DNA from: Apostichopus japonicus
Taxonomy: Eukaryota; Echinodermata; Holothuroidea; Aspidochirotida; Stichopodidae
Direction: 5' to 3'
Length of the DNA: 60,000 nucleotides
NCBI RefSeq assembly: GCF_037975245.1
Contig: NC_092561.1
Location: 19,777,508 to 19,837,507, forward strand
In this document: positions 33,140-46,209 of the stretch, in pieces
Position numbering within the stretch: position 1 is the stretch's first letter
Layout: each line of letters starts with the position of its first letter
Made by a program: the position numbers and the translations under genes
Notes under the pieces: generated by a model
Database searches by the model: none
What the model was told of the DNA's origin: nothing
The model's input: only the letters and a program-made list of their open reading frames with translations

Positions 33140-34704
33140 GGCCTCCCCTAGCTGTATAGACTCGGAATGATATCATAATTATATACCCTTTCATTCTCCT
33201 CTCAATCCCTACAAAAATGCATTTGATCGTCCTGGTCATTGCATCAATGGACCCAGCGAGTCCAATTCTATCACAAACAGTATTTTTATCGATTTTTATG
33301 ACGTTATATTGTAGAGCGGTATTTTGCGCCAATGTAAACTTTGCCCGACTGGCTTGAAATTTTATATTTAAATAATAAAGACAAAGCTCAGTTTTGCAAT
33401 GTCATATCGATTGCCTCCGACCTCTGGTAATTTTTTTATTATATTTTTTAAATTTTTGTATGTCTTTTTTAACATGCCGCCTTTTATTCAAGTATAAGAA
33501 AAGATGTGAAACTTAAGAAGTAAGAGAAAATGCCATGCTGTATATACGCCACAAATTATCATGCCATTGAATGTTGCATTTCCGACTTATTGACGTACAC
33601 GACTACGTCACATCCGCTTGGAGTTAAAAGACGGGAAAATCGGGATTTAATTGACAAAACGTACCTTTCCAATTAGCTTTCAAGGTAATTATAAGTTTCA
33701 AGTTCACAGATCTTTCCAGTGCTGTGGGGTTTGCCTTAGAAAGTATTCTTATGAAGCGCCCTCACATGGAGAGCAACTTCCAATGAGCTTATACATTGAT
33801 ATCACGTGAAAGCATCGGTCTGCCATAATATGCTTTCGGAGGTTCAGCTTCCTATAGACCTAATTCATTTAGACACCATAATTAATCAGGCTCATCCTAA
33901 TGGTAAACCTATAGGGTGTGGGTTAACGCCATAATTGTTTCGAAAATTCTTTTCGAAGTCGAAATCCTTTCAACTGAATGCCGCACATGTAAATTTTAGT
34001 TCCAACCAAGATTTTGACTTTCTTAAGACTTTAATATTTTGGACATGCCATTCTCCTGTGATTCTGTGACGTTATCACACTCGTTTGGAAGGTGGGGAAG
34101 TTTTCCATAGAAACTATTAGTTCTGCAAGTTTTTTTCGATTTTTAGCCTCAGTTTGAAAATATGGCCAGTTTAGCACTTTAACCTTTAACCTTCTAAACC
34201 AGAAATGGTATGAGCATCCGTCTCGAATATGTTTGGGAACTAGTGACCCACTAAGCCATACAATTAGAAGATCGATCGGGCCCCCACCCCCTTTAAAGAC
34301 CCCCCCCCACTCTTACGGAATACCTTTGAGAAAACAGGTGTATTGGACTATATATGCTACAAAACATGTGCATTATTGTGTACGTATAGCTGATCATGTG
34401 AAGGTTTATTTAGAAGCACTCCTTCCTTCCGCAAATTGTTCTCATCCGTTATTGGTATATTTCGAATCAGCCTGCTGAACTTTGGTCCGGTGGTTAGCTA
34501 TTCAAACATCTTACATCACTGCTCATTTATTAGCCGTGCTGCTGTGGTATTTTTCTTTATTATTCACTTTTCTTAAAGGATAAGAACATCATTTACAAAA
34601 GGGCAATGAGCAGCCTAGTAATGAACAAATAAGAAACCAGAAAGTCAAAGATTTAGTGATTCCTTGCCGGGCCCATAGGAGAAATTTTGTTAGGGCTTTG
34701 ATTT

Positions 34705-35500
34705 CAACTAGAGATTTGGATATACCATGTTTGTAGGTTATTCACAGTTTGGGCTGTATTGACCTTCACCAAAACAATAGGGTTATTTAATTGATATGGA
34801 TCATCGACATACCAAGTACATATCAAAATCTTATTGCTTACTACAAAGATACTGGCCAGAGAGAACCTACAGGAACTCAGCAACTTACGCGAAATGCAGC
34901 TCGTACACCGGTTTCGTTGCGACAGTTTTGTACGGATGCCTGATCCGGACGACGAAATGATATAGGCTTGTGCATCATGATCGTAATGCAGAAACATGTA
35001 TGTGATGACAGTATGGTCGATGTTGGGTACCGTAGATTGGGTTTTCTGAAAACTGCTTCTCTTGACCTCAAAGGAAATTTGACACGCATGAAATTCCACA
35101 GCGATTTTGTTCTCACCAAAGGCAATCTACGTGCTTTGTTTGTACATTAACGCAATTTCACTTTTAGAGTAATTTCTCACAAGATTTTCAGACTTTCACC
35201 TCAGATCTGCTGACCTCACATGACTGTTGACCCGCGTCCAATATAATAGGGATCTCCTACACAATATGGGCCATCTACATACTAAGTATGAAATCCTTCC
35301 AAGTTACCCCTTCCTACAAGATATTGTGTTTACAAGCAGTTTAAGAAGTTTTTTAGTTTGACCTCTGGTGACCTCAAATGACCTTTGACCTCCACCAAAA
35401 ACAATAGTAGTCTTTTTCCTAATATGGGTTACCCATATGAAGAGTATGAGTTACATACAAGCTTCAATTGTTGAGATATCGTGTTTACAAGAAAGTGTCT
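34705..35500. repeat. Degenerate repeat group with TGACCT half-sites
   Basis: Three diverged stretches (about 34740-34860, 35205-35335 and 35360-35490) share caccaaaaacaatag, a tacatactaagtatga-like part and gatatcgtgtttacaag. They contain several TGACCT half-sites. No coding sequence. Confidence 0.5.
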
Positions 35501-35507
35501 CATACAC

Positions 35508-35562
35508 ACACACACACACTCACACCCACCCACGCACGCGCGCACACGCACTAACCCACACA
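35508..35562. repeat. CA/CG-type microsatellite
   Basis: Imperfect run of CA dinucleotides passing into cacgcacgcgcgcacacgc. Confidence 0.85.
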
Positions 35563-35867
35563 ATCACCATTGCATTGATTTCTTCAGTCTTTGGCAAGGA
35601 ATCAAAAGAGGCCTCTTTCTGGATATAATGCCCCAGAGAGCTACAGCAACTGAAATACAATGACTCAGACTTTTCTATTTTATTCTTTTTATTTCAAACC
35701 AAAAATATAGTATAAATGTAAAAATACACGAGGTACACAAAATATGAATATATAGGGTAGAGAAAAGATGTGATAAGGAGCTTGAAATAAACTTGATTGA
35801 AATGTACTGTAAAAGTCATTACAATCCCAGTTACCTATACCACTCCACCCCCTCCGAAGACTTATAA

Positions 35868-36115
35868 TAGAAATAATGATGATAATGATGATAATGACGA
35901 TAATAATAGTAACAACAAAATAATAATAAGAATGATGATAAAGATAACAATAGTAATCATAGTAACAACAACAACAAAAATAATAATAGCAATAAGAATG
36001 ATGAGGATGACAATGACGATAATCATAATAAAAGTAATAATAGTAGAAACAACAACAATAATAATAATAACAACAATAAGAATGACGATGAATAATAATA
36101 ATAATAATAAAAGGC
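35868..36115. repeat. AAT/GAT/AAC-rich trinucleotide microsatellite
   Basis: About 250 bp of imperfect AAT, GAT and AAC triplets. It yields long low-complexity frames on both strands, which are artefacts of composition. Confidence 0.9.
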
Positions 36116-39021
36116 ATTTATACATTAAGTTGCCCATGGATTGGTGTACCTGAAACTCTCGACCCGCCCACCCTCCCCCACCTCACCCCTCCGCTTTTCT
36201 TAATGGATGGGTGCAAGTTAGAGTGCTCCAAACCACCGTACTTCAGATGTTGTCAGCAACTGTTTCCATCGTCGAGGCATCTCAAGTAGCACACGTTGCA
36301 TTGAATTGGTGCCTTCATGAATAAAATGTAGTAAAATAAACGAATAGTTAGGAAGCAATACAATATATTTCGTAGATTTCAGGAAGTTAAGAAAACAAAA
36401 TTAACAACTGTTCATAACTTTCTGCAGATCATTTCTCATGTTTTTGCTTTGTCGTGGCTTCTGCTTCAAGGTGTCCTTGTTATTACAGGGTATTAAACAA
36501 AGTCATTGCCCACGAAACCATGAGTATGATGCATTGAATTCAATGAATTTTTAATTATTTCTAGAAGTATAGAACAAATTAAAACCATAGGATAAACACA
36601 ATCATTTCACATACTGAAAGGTGCCTTGTACTTACTGCATTGGTCAGGAGAGAAAACCCATAGGTTACCTTCATGTTTAAAGTTAAGCCTCTATTTTTCC
36701 ATTTCTTCTTTGTTATAAGTGATTTGCTTGTAATCCTATCAAGAATATTGTTTCCCAGAAGACATACTGTGTTTATGCTTCTAATTGGCAACACCTCTCA
36801 GTTTTAGTCAGATACCTCCAGCCCCTCAACCTCCACCCTAAAGTACTACAAAGTGCTTACTGGCAGGTGGTGGTTCCCAGTGTCAGCCACTATAGAATAA
36901 CAATACTTGTTCATACTTTTGGGGGTATTTTGGAACAGAGATTAGTCGAACTTTTGGCTTTAAAGGTAGTCAGTATAGGCCCCAAATTCTAGCATGCTAT
37001 AACTGCTAGAAGTTTTCAAAAGTACTTTCCTGGAGGTCTTTACTATACAAACTGTTCTCAGAAATTTTAAGGAACACACAAGATGACTAAATGTCCCAGT
37101 TAGGAATTTTCCTCAAAGTTTGTAATAAAAAAAAGTTTAAGAATATTGACCAAAGGTGACCATATTTGAATATCTAGCATAGTTAGCCAATAAAGTACAC
37201 CTTTAAGAGGAACCCCACTTGGAATTAGTGATTTACTTGAAACACTCTCAATGCATATCTACTTTCTTTTAACCGGGCCTCTATATTGCACAAAACATTT
37301 TACTCATTAACTTTTTCCTTGCAAGAATATAAAGAAATTACAAGAGACCTTTACATAGCCACAGGAACAGTGACACCAATTTATGTGTTCATTATGCTGT
37401 CCCCAATTCTCCATAGGCTTATGTATGCTGTGTCCACCACTTTCCATTTACCAGTTTCAGTATTAAACACTTCTGGGGTGGTACAGTGCCCTAAAATGGA
37501 CAAAAACTAGACAGATAATATATGTGATTCAGTGACTAATGCATGTCCTTAATGGAAAACTGGGGAACACAGAATAGCAAATACGAAGGGAGAATTAATG
37601 GAGAACACTATACAAGATGAACATTGTTCATGATAACTTTATCTGGGGTGGTTAGGTGCAAAGTTAAGCACAAATGGATTACATACAAGTGAAAATATCT
37701 GGGTTTTTTTTTCCAGTCATCTAATGGTGCTTATGAACACACTGGCTTTACATGAGGTGCTCAAAATCATCCAATGTTAGCTCAGCCATGCCAACATGCT
37801 GTAATATTTGCATAGTTCAACAATTTGTTTCGCTGATGAGAAATGTATGCCTACCTGTATGTGTGTAATAAAAATTTCTTTTGTTTAAACATATGGGCCT
37901 ACACTAGCCTACAGAGCATCCCGGTGGGAAACTTCAGGTCCACTAACTACAGACATTTCCATACACATGGCTTATGGTGGATAACCAGTTTTCTGAAAGC
38001 TGTTCTTCTCTATAATAGTTATCTGTTCCAGTAGTTCCAAAGTCTGAGATGGCAACATCCAAACACATTTTATTTAAACAGTTTTTGTTGTTGTTTAATC
38101 TGAAGTTAGCTGCCGAGCTAACAACTAATTTTGAGCCATTCATTGGAACACCAGTGGATGGTCTATAATGAAGTCATGATAACTTTAAAATTACCCCTAC
38201 TGTTCGCATTTGCTATGTAGAGTGATTGACACTAGAAAGCTAGATTACTGTATCACAAAGAAAATTCCTATGTAGACAATGTGAGGAAATTCAACGAGAG
38301 ATTTGCCATTGAAAAATCCTGTAATTCCTTTTGTTACAAGTCTCATGATGGTGCCGAATACTTGACCTTCTTTTTGGAAACTGTATGGCTGTATGATATC
38401 TGTTGATGGAATTGAACCATCTGCTGAATGAATTCTGCATCACCAGAACAGATTATATAATGGCCTAACAAGTTCCAAAAAGAAAAAAATCAATTTGGTC
38501 TATGTTTCTAGCACCTGGAACTTTAAAACTGAAGTCCAATTTTGGAGTTGAATGTCAAAGAACAAATCATACCTCAATACAATTGCCACACATACTGTAG
38601 AGAATGAAACTTTGGAGAACCATCAGCAGATGAATGTATGAATATGATGAATGTGGAGTAAGTCATGGATGTGGAGTAAGTCTCCACTATATGGAAAATA
38701 CATTGCATTCCACACAGCCCACCTATTTTGAGAAGACTTCATCAGGGGAAGAATAATCTTGTACAAACTGTAAAAATGTTTTTTTTTGCAGACAATGTTA
38801 TTAATGGCACAATCAATTTACAACGAATATCATAACATGTACAGGCCTATTGAAGTTCAATGAGTTTACACAGTTGGAGACCATTGCATTTCAATATCGC
38901 AATCAGACCTTTGTTTGTCTTCAAATCTATCATATTTCTGAAATATCATGGGGAAGTAGGAATAATATCTTCTTGTTTGAACAAATGTAGGACTGGAGAA
39001 GAAACATTATATAGCCTAGAC

Positions 39022-39511
39022 CAGGGTTGTCCAACCTACGGCCCGCGGGCCACAGTCCGACCGGCCTCAAGGCTGCGTCCGGCCCGCCAGAGATTATCTA
39101 CGGTGCGAAATTTTAGTGAGCAGATATATTGATAACAATTTGAAGCTATATAATCATCATCCGAACCTTCTGCGTCCAAAAAACTGCATACAGGTCAGTT
39201 TTTGTGACACTCTCTCAGTGGAGGAGGGGGAGGGGCGGGCGGCTGAACTTTATTCATCCGTTTTATCAGGACGGAAAATAAATCAGTACCATTAGGGCCT
39301 GACTTTAGAATCCGTACCATATGAATGTGAAAGCTAACTTCGAATTGGCAGAATAACAACTGTATAATCAGTGCGCTCTGCTCGCAGTGCTCACATTTTG
39401 TTGCCTTGGGCTTCGGGCAAAAAATCGAGCGTAGGCTAGGGTTCATGCGGCCCCCTCCTTCATCATAATCATTCCATGTGGCCCTCCTCTGCAAAAGGTT
39501 GGACAACCCTG
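39022..39511. mobile_element. hAT-type non-autonomous transposon, 490 bp
   Basis: It has a perfect 8-bp duplication GCCTAGAC (39014-39021 and 39512-39519) and 16-bp inverted ends cagggttgtccaacct / aggttggacaaccctg, followed inside by acggcccgcgggcc. These ends are typical of a widespread hAT group. No transposase is coded. Confidence 0.92.
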
Positions 39512-39933
39512 GCCTAGACCTACCTGCCTGGAAGATCCACATGAATCTTCAACACGTCCCTCATCATGAGTTTGGTTTTCAGATAAATAGGTACAGGTGC
39601 CATACGAGCTGTAAACGTTAGGCCTTTGCCTATTTAATTATTAGGGCCTAGCCTACTCCAGTCTCACGTCTCAGTGTGTAACTGACTCATATGGACGAAT
39701 TGTCAATTTGTCAAGTAACGCAATAACGTTATTTTGTGAAAATCCGACCACTTTTACCTGCTAGTCCTCAGCACAGTCAGCGGGCACACATGCATTGCGT
39801 TCATATCAAAAATAGGCACTGAAGCCTTCACTTTGGTTGTTCAGCGTAATAAAGTGACTGTAACTAGTATAGGCTAGGCCTTGGCTATTAGTACGTAATT
39901 CCATGTACACTACTGAAACCGGGATCGGCATAA

Positions 39934-40047
39934 GTTTACACAAGGGCGCAGACATGTTGTTTATCCAGGAAATGCCTGCGATTGGCTGAAACCCTAAATC
40001 TTTTCTGAGATCTATTTTGATTGGTGCTAACACTCTGTGACAACGTC
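39934..40047 (-). repeat. Right arm of the inverted repeat
   Basis: The reverse complement carries the same blocks as 27567-27681: gacgttgtcacag, tgttagcaccaatcaaaa, a gggtttcagccaatcgc and an ATG-tctgcgccc. The ZNF-B promoter follows at once. Confidence 0.85.
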
Positions 40048-40070
40048 GTAGTGGGTGCAGAGCTGGACGT

Positions 40071-40076
40071 TATAAA
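40071..40076 (+). promoter_or_regulatory. TATA box of ZNF-B
   Basis: TATAAA lies 158 bp before the start codon at 40229, in a leader conserved with ZNF-A and C. Sequence more than about 25 bp upstream of it has been replaced by the inverted-repeat block. Confidence 0.65.
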
Positions 40077-40228
40077 CAGCAGTGGATTGTGAGTGTGACA
40101 ATCGAAAGGCTTAGCCGGAGTTAGTCAAGCACGGCGACATTTCAAGTAAAACCAAGCGCCAAAGAGGGGTTCCTTATTTCATGTCATGAAATATTTCTAG
40201 AACACGGTGCCGACTAGAAGAAATCAAA

Positions 40229-40283
40229 ATGTTTGGAACCAAAGTCAAGATGGAACCAGAATCATCCTTGCGTTATTCCACTG
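40229..40283 (+). CDS. ZNF-B first coding exon
   Basis: ATG opens MFGTKVKMEPESSLRYST plus one base, then donor gtaacg. Length (55 nt), phase and the VKME SUMO-type motif match ZNF-A and C. Presumed to splice to 43685. Confidence 0.7.
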
Positions 40284-41098
40284 GTAACGGTTCCGCGAAA
40301 CTAGGCAACTGCTAATGTATACATGTGTGGTTGACCGCCAATGCAAAACTGATAGTAATAATGCAGTTAGGAACATAGGCTACAACCTAAGCTTGTCTGT
40401 CTACAGTAGGCTAGGCCTATATGGAAAAGTCATGCTTATTTGCACAGCATTCGGCGGAATTAGTGAAATTCCTTAAATTATTTGCCCAGAAGCTGAGCGT
40501 ATCTTTAAATAAGTACAGTATCACATTCACTATTCATGAGTGACAGTTGAATAAGGGAATGCATCTTGATATTTTCTTGGCTCAAAAGAAAACCTGGAAT
40601 GAAATCCATACATGATAAGTTGATCTGCAATTTGTCAGTAGAGGACCCCTTGTTGTAGTAAAAGCAAAAGTTCCAAGTTCTAGGTAACTAGAAGTCAAAC
40701 TCACAGTAAGGCATATGATTGTTGTTAAATTATTTGCTTCTAGAGTAATTATGGCCTAGACAAAACCTTACAATTTGCAATGGAAGTAAGGTTTTTCAGA
40801 GATTCTGAAATTAAATGATAGTGGTAGGTCTATGGTCCACCTGAAAGTGAATATTACTGGCACAATGCTGGTGTTCTATTCACATAACCTACACATCTAT
40901 CTTACAGTCTACTTATTAGTTTTGTTGTATTTTTTTTTACATTTCATTCACATTTCCAACTTTTCTTTTTGGACCGCTAAGATGTAAAACCTGGTTAACC
41001 TAGGGACAATAGGAAAATACCTAAGCAATTTCCACTGTGTGTGCAGTGTAACATTAACATTTTGGGCTGAAATTTGCCAGGACTCCATTTTTAAGTAC

Positions 41099-42042
41099 TC
41101 CATAGATTCTATAAACTTCAATCAAAATTTACAAGACCAGCCCAAAAGATAAAATCTCTCTTTATTGTGTGCGACCGTTAGTTTCACTTTCTTGGCTAGC
41201 CTGTCTTAGGGTCCTTGCTCTTGAATAGTATCTTTCTCTCAGTCGTATCGATGCAGCTTGCAAAATTGTGTCATTTCCATTCTTTGCAATGAATAAATAG
41301 GTGTTTTCTGAAGTTTCCTCTGTGGAATTGTAAAGTGGGCGATACAAGTAGAGCGTTCAAGTCTTGATCTGGCCGCATTGATAGACTATTTTGTTTACAT
41401 TGTGTAACAAACATGCTGACAATGGTGGTGCAGTGATTTTAAGGTAAATCGTTCGTGCCGTAGGGGCAACAGAATATAAATTTTTTACTTTTCGATTGCG
41501 ACCACTTTTTCTCCATGAAACCCACTTGGTCAGAGTGCATTTAGAATAAGAAACATTAAATCTACTTCAGAAGTTTGTTTTCCAAACTTTATCAGCAAAC
41601 AGGTATTGATACTTTAAGATCAGAAATACTTCTCAATAACTTAAACTGCTCTGAATTCTCAAAATTAAAGACCTCACAGATTTAGTTTGACACAAAACAC
41701 TTGACCTCAACCTATTACAGTTGCCCCTATTAGTGGTGAACAACAAGTATATTTAGTGACAGAAATTATCCCAATATTTGCCATGCTGATGGAAGGTCAT
41801 TTGAATTCAACAGTGGTCAAAGTCTGGAAATCGTGAAAGCTTGCAACTCAATTCCCCAAGAAGTCGCTTTTTCTGTGTCACTTACTGTTATAGGATTTGA
41901 CCTTTCCTCTTTTAAGTGGCTGAGGGGGTTTTCCACTCTCACTAATGACTGTTTTCTGTCAACAACACTTAGAAGGGTAATACCTTTGCAATGATCAAGC
42001 TATCTGCTATGAAGTGCTAATTGACTTCAGGACACATTTTCC
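41099..42042. repeat. Intron block of ZNF-B nearly identical to 18799-19751
   Basis: The sister of the ZNF-A intron block, without the 353-bp hAT element. Just before it (40800-41060) lies intron sequence shared with ZNF-0 and ZNF-C but not with A. Confidence 0.8.
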
Positions 42043-42240
42043 TTTGTTGTTCTATCAATCTGGTGATTTCACATTTTATACTTATAAGGCAAGGAATCAC
42101 TAAGCAATTGGCTTTCTGGTTATATTTTCAGGATCCGGAGGGCTGCTTTCTGCATATATTGACCATTCAAATCACCAAGGACACCAATTGAATGTTAAAA
42201 AAGAGGAAAGTGACTGTGAAGAACAAGGTGAGAGCTATAT

Positions 42241-42966
42241 CAGGGATGTAAGTCTTCCGTATTTTTACGGAAATCCGGTTTTTTTTTTTAATTCCAATAA
42301 GTCTTCCGTATTTTTACGGAAATCCGTTGTTTTTTTTAATTCCAATAAAATTCCACAAAATTGTTCGAATATCAAAGACACAACGCGGCAAAAATGCCTG
42401 GCCCGTTGCAGCAAGCTAACTTCAATTTTCACTCATCGATCACTCAAAATACCATTTCCAGTTTCGCATCATTGCACTGTACAACATTGTGCCATGTGAA
42501 TATCGTTGCGTACGTGCGAACTTCAAATTGCTATAGCTCATTTCTGTCGTTGAAAAAACCTTGCCAAATTCATGTTGATTGGACTGCTAATTAATATCTT
42601 CGTAACTGCTGGTGCTCGACATAAGTTTTGGAATTAACGCTTGTGATATTTGTGAGCGGCGGAATTCTACGGGATACGCATATGAAAGTCGATATTTGTG
42701 ATGGCATTCGAATGTGAGACTGTTTTTTATTCCGTAGTTCGCTGCAACGTATTCGTAACTTTGAGCTAGCCTAACCTAACGATAGTGTGTAAGTAGTAAG
42801 AACTAGGGGTAGGATGTGCTAGCGCTAATACTTCTAAGCTAGCCTAACATACAGTAACGATAGTGTGTAAGTAGTCAGAGCTAGGAGTAGGATGTGTTAG
42901 GAAGGCATTCACCTGGGGTCTCCGAATGGTTTTCCGGGGTTTTTTTTGGCTGCACTTACATCCCTG
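42241..42966. mobile_element. Non-autonomous DNA transposon, 726 bp
   Basis: Terminal inverted repeats cagggatgtaagt and acttacatccctg are flanked by CTATAT (42235-42240 and 42967-42972). Unit A has the empty site near 20305. The ends look hAT-like but the visible duplication is 6 bp rather than 8, so the superfamily is open. Two internal tandem duplications are present: about 50 bp at 42253-42350 (gtcttccgtatttttacgga twice) and about 70 bp at 42765-42900. Confidence 0.85.
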
Positions 42967-43057
42967 CTATATGTGTCATTTGTCAATCAAAGTGAAGGAT
43001 GAATTAAACGATGGAGAAACATCCCCTGAAGATTCAGGACATTTAGGTGTTGATGTC

Positions 43058-43297
43058 GGAGTGTATAGCCTAGTGGTTAACGCCGGCGTCTCCCAGTCAT
43101 GAGATCCCTGGTTCGATTCCCCGCCGACAGCAATGTGTGTCGTCTGGCAAGGGTGTTGTTCAATAACAACTTCCCGACATGGACGTTAAATGGATGTGTG
43201 CCGAGAGATTGGCTTCGGTCAGCTTGCGAGTCTACAAGCCTCCATGGCTTCTTTCGCGAGTTCCTGCTTGCGGGAAGATCATATATACATACATGTC
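43058..43297 (+). mobile_element. tRNA-derived SINE, 240 bp
   Basis: The head has RNA polymerase III boxes: A box tagcctagtggttaa and B box ggttcgattcc, as in a tRNA. The tail ends in an atatatacatac run. It is flanked by ATGTC (43053-43057 and 43293-43297), and the sister sequence in unit A (near 20390) lacks it. The direction follows the boxes. Confidence 0.85.
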
Positions 43298-43684
43298 ATA
43301 AGTGAGAGAAACCTTACCGATGCAGCTATTGCAACAAAATATTGGCTACCTCTAAGAGCTTGAAGATACAATAAAGGACACATACTGGAGAGAAACCTTA
43401 TTGTTGAAGACATTGCCACAAAAAATTTGCTCGGTCTGTAAATTTGAATACACATGAACGAACACACACAGCAGAAAAACCTAAGTTATTGTTGTAGTTA
43501 TTGCTACAAAATGTTGACGTAACCTAGAGGTCATGGTGATGAGGAATCACTGAATTGGTTGATTTTCTGGGTATTAATTTATTGTACATCATTGGTTTAA
43601 ATGTTTTCATGTGAAATATGGCAAGGAATCGCTGAGTCTGTCAGTCGCTGGTTTAACATTGTATATCATTGGTTAAATTTTCAG

Positions 43685-46209
<2,525 letters not shown>

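Larger units (their letters stand above)
27682..39933. other. 12.3 kb block between inverted repeats, no firm gene
   Basis: No long ORF exists on either strand. The left end is GC-richer and has several ATGs in short frames (27659, 27713, 27774), like a first exon, but no continuation could be fixed. Possible short exons are listed among the findings. Recognised inside are hAT-type elements (32474, 39022), a palindromic repeat with GT run (30824), a degenerate repeat group rich in TGACCT (34705-35500), a CA microsatellite (35508) and an AAT/GAT-rich microsatellite (35868). Confidence 0.5.
42132..43520 (+). pseudogene. Dead zinc-finger exon in the ZNF-B intron, twice interrupted
   Basis: It is the copy of 20196-20615. 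The acceptor and the start GSGGLLSAYIDHSNHQG are kept. It is split by a 726-bp inverted-repeat transposon (42241-42966) and a 240-bp SINE (43058-43297). Finger remnants follow to about 43520 with several stops, some the same as in unit A, so it was already dead before the duplication. Confidence 0.8.

Noticed and set aside
35689-36153. ORFs of 90 to 142 residues on both strands
   Set aside because: They are translations of the AAT/GAT microsatellite (runs of I, V, N and T).
37286-37500. Kelch-like exon on the minus strand (VFNTETGKWKVVD)
   Set aside because: Only one short stretch resembles a kelch blade, a stop follows soon, and no second blade was found nearby.
27570-40044. CACTA/EnSpm transposon (ends read cacag ... 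ctgtg)
   Set aside because: The bases outside the ends are part of the inverted repeat, no 3-bp duplication exists and no transposase was found.
43066-43130. tRNA gene
   Set aside because: A and B boxes are present but the cloverleaf is not intact, and the sequence continues as a SINE with a target duplication.
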